The notes under the pieces: model-generated | The model's database searches: none | Told to the model about the DNA's origin: nothing | Seen by the model: only the letters and a program-made list of their open reading frames with translations | Translations under genes and position numbers: made by a program | In this document: one piece after another, positions 56,514-64,000 of the stretch | Position numbering within the stretch: position 1 is the stretch's first letter | Layout of the letters: the number at the start of each line of letters is the position of its first letter | Source of the DNA: Aedoeadaptatus ivorii | GTDB lineage: Bacteria > Bacillota > Clostridia > Tissierellales > Peptoniphilaceae | Assembly (NCBI RefSeq): GCF_030815095.1 | Contig: NZ_JAUSWF010000006.1 | Coordinates: forward strand, 73,839 to 137,838 | Direction of reading: 5' to 3' | Length of the DNA: 64,000 nt

Positions 56514-56697
56514 ATGCAAATATCGCGTAAACGAAAACGGCATCGGCTGCGGGCTGTGCCAGCGTCTGTGCCCCGAGGTATTTGCCGTGGGGCCCGACGG
56601 CGTGTCCCACGCCATTTCCGGCGCGGTGCCCGAACACGCGGAAGAAGCCGCCAAAGAGGCGATGATCGCCTGCCTCGCCAATGCCATCGAAGAGTAA
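56514..56697 (+). pseudogene. Ferredoxin remnant, frameshifted and missing a cluster Cys
   Basis: The frame KYRVNENGIGCGLCQRLCPEVF...GPDGVSHAISGAVPEHAEEAAKEAMIACLANAIEE (56518-56697) is a ferredoxin of the short 4Fe-4S type. Two lesions are visible. A single extra C follows the ATG (ATG-C-AAA at 56514-56520), so the frame has no start. The first cluster Cys codon, normally between Gly and Ile, is absent. No clear ribosome-binding site is present. I therefore call it a pseudogene; a sequencing error could explain the first lesion but not easily both. Confidence 0.68.
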
Positions 56698-56713
56698 GAG
56701 GAATCGGAGTAAA

Positions 56714-56748
56714 AACCGGCCCGGGTGCGCGCTCGGGGCGGTTTTTTT
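56714..56748 (+). terminator. Terminator after the ferredoxin remnant
   Basis: AACCG.CCCG (56714-56723) pairs with CGGG.CGGTT (56734-56743), then a T-run. Confidence 0.85.
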
Positions 56749-56801
56749 AACGATGCGATCCATTTTCCGCAAAAAGGGAATATATATCGTAGGGGGTGGC
56801 C

Positions 56802-57068
56802 ATGCAATTTAAAGCCTTTCTAAAACATTCCATGGCGGTACTACTGATGTCCTTCGCCGTATTGATGTATTTGGCCAAGACAGAGGGAGATTTAATGCTT
56901 GTCTATTTCTTTTTTTGTTCTATTTATTCCCCCGTGGGTGGATTGATGCTAATGAGCGTGCAAAAGCATCTGCGGTTGAAATTCTTGCCTTATCTGATAG
57001 CGACCTTTCTGTGCACCATCCTTGCTATGGTGCTCACCATGGTGGTGATCTTTTCGTTGGGGACTTGA
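56802..57068 (+). CDS. Small membrane protein, unknown
   Basis: Protein of 88 aa with three hydrophobic segments (about 12-28, 32-52 and 62-86) and short charged loops (KTEGD, QKHLRLK). ATG 56802 follows AGGGGGTGG; a GTG at 56796 is also in frame. No family recognised. It stands alone between two terminator-like spacers. Confidence 0.6.
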   Translation: MQFKAFLKHSMAVLLMSFAVLMYLAKTEGDLMLVYFFFCSIYSPVGGLMLMSVQKHLRLKFLPYLIATFLCTILAMVLTMVVIFSLGT

Positions 57069-57380
57069 GGCTATGTATATGCTGGGCGGTTTCGCTCGGC
57101 ATTTTTCACGGGAATGATAAAATCGTTCTCATAAATTATGGTGGAGAAATTTTTTGCAAGATAGAATTTCTAGGAATAGGATGGCAAGCCGGCGATTGAA
57201 TCTAAAAATAGTGAAAAATTCGTAAGGAACATGTAATATAGCATAAATTCTAATGAATATGTGGTATATATGAATATAGGAGAGTATGCGAAAAATCGAG
57301 AGTACTGCACTTTATCGTAAAAAAGTGCGGCTTCGTTCGTGCGAGTGATCCCATTTTCGGTATTTGAATAGGAGGTAGAT
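57069..57380 (+). other. Gene-free leader of the first surface protein
   Basis: 312 bp, more AT-rich than the flanking host genes, with no gene. It should contain the promoter of the large secreted protein; several TATAAT-like strings occur (for example ATATAGCATAAAT near 57235, TATATGAATATAGG near 57266) but none is convincing. AGGAGG at 57371-57376 is the ribosome-binding site. Confidence 0.5.
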
Positions 57381-60300
57381 ATGCAATTTTTGAAGGCAAA
57401 ATTTCCGGCGCTATTGCTGGCGTTTGCAATGCTATTGAGCATTATTCCTGCAAACGTATTCGCAGCCATAGAGGCGCCCAATTGGGAGGAACGCCCGGAC
57501 ACGACAGAGAACAATGTGTGGTCGCTTCCCGGCGGCGCGCGCAACCGCGACGTATCCACATCGGAGCCATGGCCGCTGCACGAGATCCATTTCGACGGGT
57601 CGTATGTCAACGCAGACGGACGCACGGTGCTGCGCTTTGCGGTGCGCCAAAATATGAAGGCGGGCTCTACCGTCTGGAAGACGCTGAACTTTCACTTTGA
57701 CGCGCGGTTGTTCCCGATGATCGACTGGTCCCGATCCTATATTCGAAACGGCAACAATGTGCCGCTCCCGTTGCAGGATACCGGGCGGAACAACGAAAAG
57801 AAGATCACCGTAGAAGGCGGCGCCAATCTGACGGCGAACGGCGTTTTGCCCTACAATCGCTATTATCCCATGGAAATCGTGCTGAATGCAGGGAGTAGCA
57901 TGGAGACCATCCAAGCCGACATAAAAGACGACCTGCTGGTTCAGATGCGGGTGATGAACGGAGCGGGCAATGAAGTCTTTTCCTTCCAATCGGGAAAGGA
58001 AACTTCCTATAATACCAACACCGTTTCGACCGTGGTGCCGATGCTCTCGAAATTTCAGAGCGATTCGATCCCCGACAACTATCGGAACAAGGTTTCCGAT
58101 AAGCTACTCGGCACCAACACGATTATGAACTACAATCCCTCGACGGGAAAGCTGCGGATTTTTTACGGGTACCGCAAACACGACTCCTTGACGACGAACT
58201 TCGGCCAGATCGGCTTAAAGCAAATGTACGATGCTCGGTTCGTGGACCTGTTAAAAGAGGATGCGGACAAAAATGTGGGGCAGGTATATATTACGTATTA
58301 CGATTACCGGCCGTTCTTTACGGACGCGAAGAAGTATACCAAGATCAAGATGAGCGACTTTAACAAGACGGAAGCTGGGAACCCCTATGTGCTGTTCGGC
58401 GAATCGGGATTTCGGACGCGAGACGGCGAAAAGCGCATCTCCGTTCCCACCTATCGGGATTATTTGATTCACGGGGCGCTCCTTTCCGACATTCCCTTCT
58501 ATACCTGCTTTGAGTATCACCTCGATACCGAAAAAGTAAACGAGATGTTCGCCAAAGACGAATACCTGCGCAATTTCCTCGTGCGCACCGAGACGGTGGC
58601 ATCGACCATCGATTCCGCAACCGGTGGCGCCACGTGGTCGCAATATACCTTTACGGTGCCGGAGGATGTGACGATTGCAAAGAACGATCTGATCAAGCTC
58701 TCTACGCCCGCGGGTCTGCCAAAAAATACCGGGCTGAATCTAAAGATCGGCGACAAAAATCCGATGTACTATACCTATAACGGCTACGAATATGTTTCGA
58801 AGGGCACGACGGACTCCGCCTTTGAGCTATTGACCTACGACAATCTGCTCAACGGAAAGTCCGATAACTACCGTGTTCGCCTGCCCGAGGGCATGACGCT
58901 GAAGCGGGGAACGCCCATCACCGTGTATGTCAACGACACCAAGACCGACATTTCCGCCTCCAAAATCAGTCTGGGCGGGCGGGAATTTGCGCTCAATGCG
59001 ACCAAGCGCGACGCGACCAATGAAGTGATCATCGACCGCTCCTGGAAGACCTCCGCGCTGATTTTTACCAAGACAAAAGTGCTGCCCAAGATCGACGAGA
59101 TCTTTACCGGAGAAACCGAGGTCTTTACCGGCTACACGGCGGCGCCCTTTATGGAGGTCGTCGCCAGATACAACGACGTCGTCTACCGGCAGACATCCGG
59201 CGATACGGCCTATGTGCAAAATATTAACGGCACGGACAAAGACGGATACGCGTTTTCTGTGATCAACAGCACCAATAGCGAGGGCAAAGGGCCCATTCCC
59301 CTGAAAAAGGATATGCCGATCGCATTTAAGAACTATCGCCAATCCAGCATCCCCGCCGATGCCGTAGTGGAACAGGTACAATCGCGTGTGACATTTGATC
59401 TAAACGGCGGGTCTTTGGGCGGCAGCAAGGCGTCGGTAAAAAAGATCGCGCCCCTGAACGAGAACTATTCCTTTGATCCGAATACCGGCGTCGCCAACCC
59501 CGCCTATGTGCCTTCGGGTTTTACGGGAGACATTACCATGAAGGACCACGAAGGCAAAGAGCTTACCGGTGATGCCCTAGCCCTAAGAAAATTCCCCGGC
59601 GAACCGACGCTCGACGAAGACAATCAATTCCTCGGTTGGTCCACCAAAAAATTGAGCACTGTCGAAGAAATCGAAGCCTTCCGGAAGGCACCCACCGTGG
59701 AGAAAATCGAAGACTGGCAACAAGTCGACAACGGAACGGTATACAGATTTACCGCCACTTCTCCCATCGACCATGAACGGACGGTCTATGCCGTTTACGG
59801 ATCCGGCTTTACCATTCGTCTGCACCGAAATGCCTTTGTAGGGGATACCGTCGTCTACGACATCCCCGTCACCAAAGAAATCTTTTTGCGCGACGGCGGG
59901 AAAGTGCGGCTGCCTTATGCCTACGATAATGCCAATAACGAACTCGAAGACTTTATCGTCTCCCAAAAGAGCTTCCTCGGTTGGACCGCCAAACAGAATG
60001 ATACCGCCGTCGATTACAACGCCCCCGTCGTTACCGCGGATGGAAATCATCTGTTAGATATCACTGCTGCACAGGCCACAGAATCCGGTCGACGAATTTT
60101 GGACGGCACGACCATCAACTTCGGCACGGATTTGAAGGCCTATAACGGCACGACCATCGACCTATACGGCCACTATGCGCCCTATGTAAAGATCGACGCC
60201 TCCAAAACCTACGCCGGCGAAGGCGTGGACCCGGCCGCGGGCGCGCCGATTCGTGTGGGACTGCTGTACCGTACCGCGATCAGCGCTTCCGACAACCCCA

Positions 60301-62039
60301 CCGTAAGCGAAATGGCGGCGTATTACACGCCGGAAGGCGCATTGGAAAACGACAAGAAGGTATACGGCGGCAAGGCTGCTGCGGATATAGCAAAGACCGG
60401 CACGCCGAAAGAGGCGATCTTGAAGGTATATGCGCCCAAGACCTCGCCGAACCCCGCCCAAGACCTGGTGTGGGAAGTGCCGGGCTACGACTACCACGGC
60501 GACCGACTATCCTATGTCATCGCCGAGCTTCCCCATACGGACGGCGATCCCACACAGAATGCCGACGCCTATTATAACTTCGATCAGAACTGGTCGAGCC
60601 TGGGAATCGCCATCGGGCCGAACCCCGACAGCCCCGAAACCTATACCAAAAAACAGGTATTCCGCAACACCGACGAAGCCGGGCAGATCGACACCTTCTC
60701 CGGTGCCACCAGCCGCGCCGCCGACTTTGCGAATACCGAGACGGGTGAACAATCGATTCTTACGAAGTATTCCTTCTCCGTTACCAACACCAAACTCAAA
60801 GCCGCGGCGCCGATTATCGAAGAGATGACCGATGGCGACACGGCCATCACCTTAAAAGACACAGTATCCGATGAGATCACCACCATCGACTTGATCGTGA
60901 AAGCGAACGCTTCGGATCCCGGTACCACCGTGACTTTCGAAAAATTCGGCGATACCTGGGTACAACGGGTGCCCGACGGGGCGCAAAAGGGCTTCGATCT
61001 CAACTATGACCCCGCCGCCGGCATCATCGGCATCACAAAGGCAGACGGAAGCGAATTCGTCGCCGGCCAAGAGGTGGCGGTGCGCTACCATTACGGCGTC
61101 GACGGCGATGCGACCACCCAATCCGAATACGCCTACCAGACCGTGCGCGAAAAGGAAAAATCCGGCGCCGTTATCGAGATGGAACAAAAGCCCAACCAAG
61201 ACAACAATGCCGTCATCACGGCGCTCCGTCCCACCACCGGCATTTCCCTGCCCGTCATCGGCACGGAGTATGTTCTCGCCGACAAAGATGGCAATCCCAT
61301 CTTGCACGAAGGAAAAGAAATCGCGGTACCCTTCGATTCCGACAACCCTGTCGTAGAATTCCGCGTACCTAAGGAATTGCTGACCGATGGACAGGAAATT
61401 CGCATCCTCTCCAGAGAACCGGACAAACTCCCCACGATCTCGGACGAATCCATTCGGTTGGACCTGGCCGGACCCAAGATTGCCGATGCCTCTGCTATCG
61501 ACGGCGGATACGGTATGTTTATCGACCTCAAGGCGAAATTTGACGACAGCCTCGCCCCCTTTGAAGGCGTCAAAATCTTGGTGGGCGAGGAGAACACCGA
61601 ATATATCCCCGCCATCTATCAGCTCAATCCCGACGCACAGGGCGGATACGTCCTCGACTTCCCCCGGACGATTCCTCGATCGGCGGATTCTGCCAGCGCG
61701 AATCCGAAGATCCGAATCGTGGCAAAGGACCGATTGAATAACGAAACTTCTTTCGATGTACCCTACCAATATGCAGATAAGACGCCGAGCTATACCATTT
61801 CGCAGCCGAGAGCAAGGAAAGACTACCTATCGTTTTCCGCCGTAGATGCCGAGAAGCTCCAAATCATCGTCCACCGTAATGAAGAGGAGATCTACCGCAT
61901 TGTCGTAGATGTAGAGAATGGCAAGACCATGCCTTTGAAAGTGGCGTTGCACCAAAAGCTGGAGCGGGGAGATCTTATAGAAATCATTGCTTCTCGAGGA
62001 GCCGTTCAGGCGCCGGAGAGAATACTGTTAGTTCGTTAA
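57381..62039 (+). CDS. Large secreted protein with InlB-type repeat
   Basis: Protein of 1552 aa. Signal peptide: KAK, then a hydrophobic run LLLAFAMLLSIIPANVFA with a cut after about residue 29. The first 650 residues are a beta-rich adhesin-like region without a named domain. Around 670-810 is a Listeria-Bacteroides (InlB B-type) repeat: VTFDLNGGSLGG...LRKFPGEPTLDEDNQFLGWSTK...YAVYG, with a related partial copy around 815-935 (FLGWTAKQ). The rest resembles Ig-like or beta-sandwich modules. It ends PERILLVR with no LPXTG motif or membrane tail, so attachment must be non-covalent or the protein is released. The next gene, 39 bp on, is a second secreted protein. Confidence 0.82.
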   Translation: MQFLKAKFPALLLAFAMLLSIIPANVFAAIEAPNWEERPDTTENNVWSLPGGARNRDVSTSEPWPLHEIHFDGSYVNADGRTVLRFAVRQNMKAGSTVWKTLNFHFDARLFPMIDWSRSYIRNGNNVPLPLQDTGRNNEKKITVEGGANLTANGVLPYNRYYPMEIVLNAGSSMETIQADIKDDLLVQMRVMNGAGNEVFSFQSGKETSYNTNTVSTVVPMLSKFQSDSIPDNYRNKVSDKLLGTNTIMNYNPSTGKLRIFYGYRKHDSLTTNFGQIGLKQMYDARFVDLLKEDADKNVGQVYITYYDYRPFFTDAKKYTKIKMSDFNKTEAGNPYVLFGESGFRTRDGEKRISVPTYRDYLIHGALLSDIPFYTCFEYHLDTEKVNEMFAKDEYLRNFLVRTETVASTIDSATGGATWSQYTFTVPEDVTIAKNDLIKLSTPAGLPKNTGLNLKIGDKNPMYYTYNGYEYVSKGTTDSAFELLTYDNLLNGKSDNYRVRLPEGMTLKRGTPITVYVNDTKTDISASKISLGGREFALNATKRDATNEVIIDRSWKTSALIFTKTKVLPKIDEIFTGETEVFTGYTAAPFMEVVARYNDVVYRQTSGDTAYVQNINGTDKDGYAFSVINSTNSEGKGPIPLKKDMPIAFKNYRQSSIPADAVVEQVQSRVTFDLNGGSLGGSKASVKKIAPLNENYSFDPNTGVANPAYVPSGFTGDITMKDHEGKELTGDALALRKFPGEPTLDEDNQFLGWSTKKLSTVEEIEAFRKAPTVEKIEDWQQVDNGTVYRFTATSPIDHERTVYAVYGSGFTIRLHRNAFVGDTVVYDIPVTKEIFLRDGGKVRLPYAYDNANNELEDFIVSQKSFLGWTAKQNDTAVDYNAPVVTADGNHLLDITAAQATESGRRILDGTTINFGTDLKAYNGTTIDLYGHYAPYVKIDASKTYAGEGVDPAAGAPIRVGLLYRTAISASDNPTVSEMAAYYTPEGALENDKKVYGGKAAADIAKTGTPKEAILKVYAPKTSPNPAQDLVWEVPGYDYHGDRLSYVIAELPHTDGDPTQNADAYYNFDQNWSSLGIAIGPNPDSPETYTKKQVFRNTDEAGQIDTFSGATSRAADFANTETGEQSILTKYSFSVTNTKLKAAAPIIEEMTDGDTAITLKDTVSDEITTIDLIVKANASDPGTTVTFEKFGDTWVQRVPDGAQKGFDLNYDPAAGIIGITKADGSEFVAGQEVAVRYHYGVDGDATTQSEYAYQTVREKEKSGAVIEMEQKPNQDNNAVITALRPTTGISLPVIGTEYVLADKDGNPILHEGKEIAVPFDSDNPVVEFRVPKELLTDGQEIRILSREPDKLPTISDESIRLDLAGPKIADASAIDGGYGMFIDLKAKFDDSLAPFEGVKILVGEENTEYIPAIYQLNPDAQGGYVLDFPRTIPRSADSASANPKIRIVAKDRLNNETSFDVPYQYADKTPSYTISQPRARKDYLSFSAVDAEKLQIIVHRNEEEIYRIVVDVENGKTMPLKVALHQKLERGDLIEIIASRGAVQAPERILLVR

Positions 62040-62078
62040 GAGTTCGAAAGCTATCGTTTTATACCTTAGGAGGTTACT

Positions 62079-64000
62079 ATGCTTTATAAAAAGTGGCTTT
62101 CTCTGCTTCTTGCCCTCACCATGGTGTTCGGGTGCTTTCAGCTGGCCTTTGCCGCGCAAGAAGATACTGCACAACCGAATGCCGTAGAGGTAGAAAGCAA
62201 GATCGAAGGGGGTCGCGAAGTCTTTGACGTCGCAACCGCCATTGAAAAACTAGAGAAAACGGATAGGTCCGCCGCAGAGAATACCGGAAAAATGGCGTTA
62301 TTCTCTGCGCTGTTGCCGAGCGACAACGGACTGGGGATGTCTGACGAGACCATTCCTTCGGCAGTGGGTGCCGTAGGGGAGACCTATGTCATGAATTTGG
62401 ACTTAGAGGTACAGGTTTATGGGCTTGGTTCGAATCACTTTGACTGGTCTGTATTTACTGACAATGAATTTACGGCGGATCTTGAATGGATTAATGCAAA
62501 GACCAAACGAATAAATCCTGTCGGTTCTTTCGGATTTAGCAAAAGCAAAAGAACAAACGAAGCCGTGATCGAGACACAGGAAGTCCAGGGTTTTGAAGAT
62601 ATTCAGCCAAATGTTGCTATCGATCCAATCACCAATTATGAAGTTCGTGCGCGTCTTAGCTATGATGGAACTTCGCAACAGGCGGAGGGGCGCTATAGAC
62701 TCGTCTTTGAGGTTCATGAGATCGTCAGTCCTGTAATCGATGTGATTTGGGAAAATGAATACGGAACGAATATTCCCAAGCCCGAGGGCGTATCGGGTAC
62801 TGTCAAATTGGCGACAGTTGAGAAACCGATCGCGGAATTCAGCTTGGACACTATGGGGGAAATCAATCTGATAGCAGATGATGCGTTTGCTTTGGAGGAA
62901 GAGAACTTTGGAGGAGACTTTGATCCCAAATCGGTTACCCTAAAAGTCGACGGTGAAAGTACAGATGGGAACCGAATCATTACCGTCGGAGAAGAAAAAT
63001 ACAAAGTTATCACTGAATACAATTATAAAGAAGGCGGAACCCTCAAGCTCAGAAGACAACGGGATGTAACTTCCCCTTCCGGCGAGACCAGCTACGCGCC
63101 TGAGGGCTACGTTCGCATAACCTTCGACCCGACGGCAGAGGGCAAATTTGCAGAGGCGAATTTGGGAGAGAAAACCGTCTTTGACGTCAAAGAAGGTACG
63201 ACCTGGGCAGATGCCGTGAAAGCCGGCGTAGCGGTTCCCGAGGCGCAGTACAAAGACGATAGCAAAGTTTTTGAAAAATGGGATCCGTCGTTTCCTGCGG
63301 ATGGGGATACGGTAGCGGCTCAAACCTATACCGCTCAGTACAAAGAAAACCGCACCGCCTACGAAGCCGATCCGAAATTGAAAGCACCGGCCGGCTATGT
63401 GCGTATAGCCTTTGATCCGACCCAAGACGGACAATTCCCGGATACCGATCTCGGGGTGCAAAAAGCGTATGACGTTAAAGAGGGTACGACCTGGGCAGAT
63501 GCCGTGAAAGCCGGCGTAGCGGTTCCCGAGGCACAGTACAAAGACGATACGCAGAGATTTGATCGGTGGGAACCGACATTGCCTGCAGATACCGAGAAAT
63601 TGGAATCCAATCGGGAATTTGTTGCGAAATATGTATTGACGGCCGATGTTGTTCCACAATTGGGTGATGAAAGCCCGAATGTTCCGAAGAACTATGTGCG
63701 CGTCAAGTTTTCGGCGGATAAAGACGGGAGCATACCCGAAGGTGAAATTAGCATCTATTGGGTAAATCCGTTAGCGAAGAATGTACAAATAAAAGCACCC
63801 ACTGTAATTCCCAATCCCGGCTACGCCTTTAGTAAGTGGTCTTACCCGATTCAAGATTCTTATCCGTCTTCAGTAAATCATATCGCGAAATATGTATTGA
63901 CAGCCGACGTCGTGGCGCAGAAACCCGGCGAAGCCAAACCGAACGTACCGGAAAACTACGTATCCGTTACCTTCAGTGCGGGCGAGAACGGAACGATTGC
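62079..64000 (+). CDS. Secreted repeat protein (3' end outside window)
   Basis: Open from ATG 62079 (AGGAGG 4-9 nt before it) to the window end, at least 640 codons. Signal peptide MLYKKWLSLLLALTMVFGCFQLAFA, cut near residue 26. After a unique region (about 30-330) a repeat starts: GYVRITFDPTAEGKFAEAN, then VFDVKEGTTWADAVKAGVAV, PEAQYKDD..., FEKWDPSFPAD and TAQYKE. At least two full copies (from about 63,100 and 63,395) and two related ones (from about 63,685 and 63,955) are seen, with a linker (AKYVLTADVV) between the last units. Parts of copies 1 and 2 are almost identical at DNA level, a sign of recent duplication. Likely a surface adhesin; anchor not seen. Confidence 0.82.
   Translation, partial: MLYKKWLSLLLALTMVFGCFQLAFAAQEDTAQPNAVEVESKIEGGREVFDVATAIEKLEKTDRSAAENTGKMALFSALLPSDNGLGMSDETIPSAVGAVGETYVMNLDLEVQVYGLGSNHFDWSVFTDNEFTADLEWINAKTKRINPVGSFGFSKSKRTNEAVIETQEVQGFEDIQPNVAIDPITNYEVRARLSYDGTSQQAEGRYRLVFEVHEIVSPVIDVIWENEYGTNIPKPEGVSGTVKLATVEKPIAEFSLDTMGEINLIADDAFALEEENFGGDFDPKSVTLKVDGESTDGNRIITVGEEKYKVITEYNYKEGGTLKLRRQRDVTSPSGETSYAPEGYVRITFDPTAEGKFAEANLGEKTVFDVKEGTTWADAVKAGVAVPEAQYKDDSKVFEKWDPSFPADGDTVAAQTYTAQYKENRTAYEADPKLKAPAGYVRIAFDPTQDGQFPDTDLGVQKAYDVKEGTTWADAVKAGVAVPEAQYKDDTQRFDRWEPTLPADTEKLESNREFVAKYVLTADVVPQLGDESPNVPKNYVRVKFSADKDGSIPEGEISIYWVNPLAKNVQIKAPTVIPNPGYAFSKWSYPIQDSYPSSVNHIAKYVLTADVVAQKPGEAKPNVPENYVSVTFSAGENGTI

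Noticed and set aside
57381..62039. LPXTG-anchored protein
   Set aside because: No LPXTG-like motif, hydrophobic tail or positive end at the C-terminus.
1..64000. tRNA, rRNA or a tRNA-type integration site
   Set aside because: I saw no cloverleaf or rRNA sequence; the right junction is in a protein gene, as expected for large serine recombinases.

Overview
The window contains two DNA types. Positions 1 to about 43,627 are very AT-rich and use AGA/ATA-type codons. From about 43,628 to the end the DNA is clearly GC-rich, with codons such as CGC and GCC. The switch falls inside the Walker A codons of a GC-rich ABC-transporter ATPase gene, immediately after a block of three large serine recombinases. 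I read the left 43.6 kb as the right-hand part of a mobilizable or conjugative element whose left end lies outside the window, and the right 20.4 kb as host chromosome. Gene families and Shine-Dalgarno sequences point to a Bacillota host. The MptD-like S component and the repeat-rich surface proteins would suit an anaerobic coccus of the Peptoniphilaceae/Tissierellia type, but I cannot fix the genus.

Element, sactipeptide module (1-9,535): a response regulator (5' end cut off) and histidine kinase, an ABC ATPase and permease, a radical SAM-SPASM enzyme, a 65-residue Cys-rich precursor peptide, a second permease, an ABC exporter and a VanZ-like protein. The peptide aligns without gaps with my recalled ruminococcin C1 sequence at four Cys and two acceptor positions, and carries two extra Cys. 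A degenerate group II intron without a usable reverse transcriptase gene follows.

Element, mobilization and siderophore modules (10,200-36,100): a MobA/VirD2-type relaxase and MobC-like protein on the minus strand with a candidate oriT, then a long plus-strand locus. It encodes a DtxR-type regulator, type II thioesterase, phosphopantetheinyl transferase, aryl-AMP ligase, two NRPSs (ArCP-Cy-A[MT-like]-PCP-Cy-PCP and docking-Cy-A-PCP-TE), a thiazolinyl imine reductase, a TetR regulator, a three-gene ECF transporter, a YbtPQ/IrtAB-like ABC pair and a MATE exporter. Content and order resemble yersiniabactin genes without the polyketide part, and especially the equibactin locus of ICESe2 in Streptococcus equi. 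No salicylate synthase gene is present.

Element, recombination module (36,100-43,627): a sigma-like protein, a long non-coding leader, a TnpW-like small protein, three overlapping large serine recombinases and a KilA-N protein. The ribosome-binding site of the first recombinase lies in the 3' arm of a terminator-like hairpin.

Host part (43,628-64,000): the decapitated BceA-like ATPase and its FtsX-type permease, an S41-type peptidase, an array of about 225-bp inverted-arm repeats, two YhgE/Pip membrane proteins with a divergent HTH regulator, a DUF438-hemerythrin-PAS protein and a convergent Crp/Fnr regulator that share a GTTG-N6-CAAC box, a cupin, a ferredoxin pseudogene, a small membrane protein and two large secreted proteins, the second cut by the window end.
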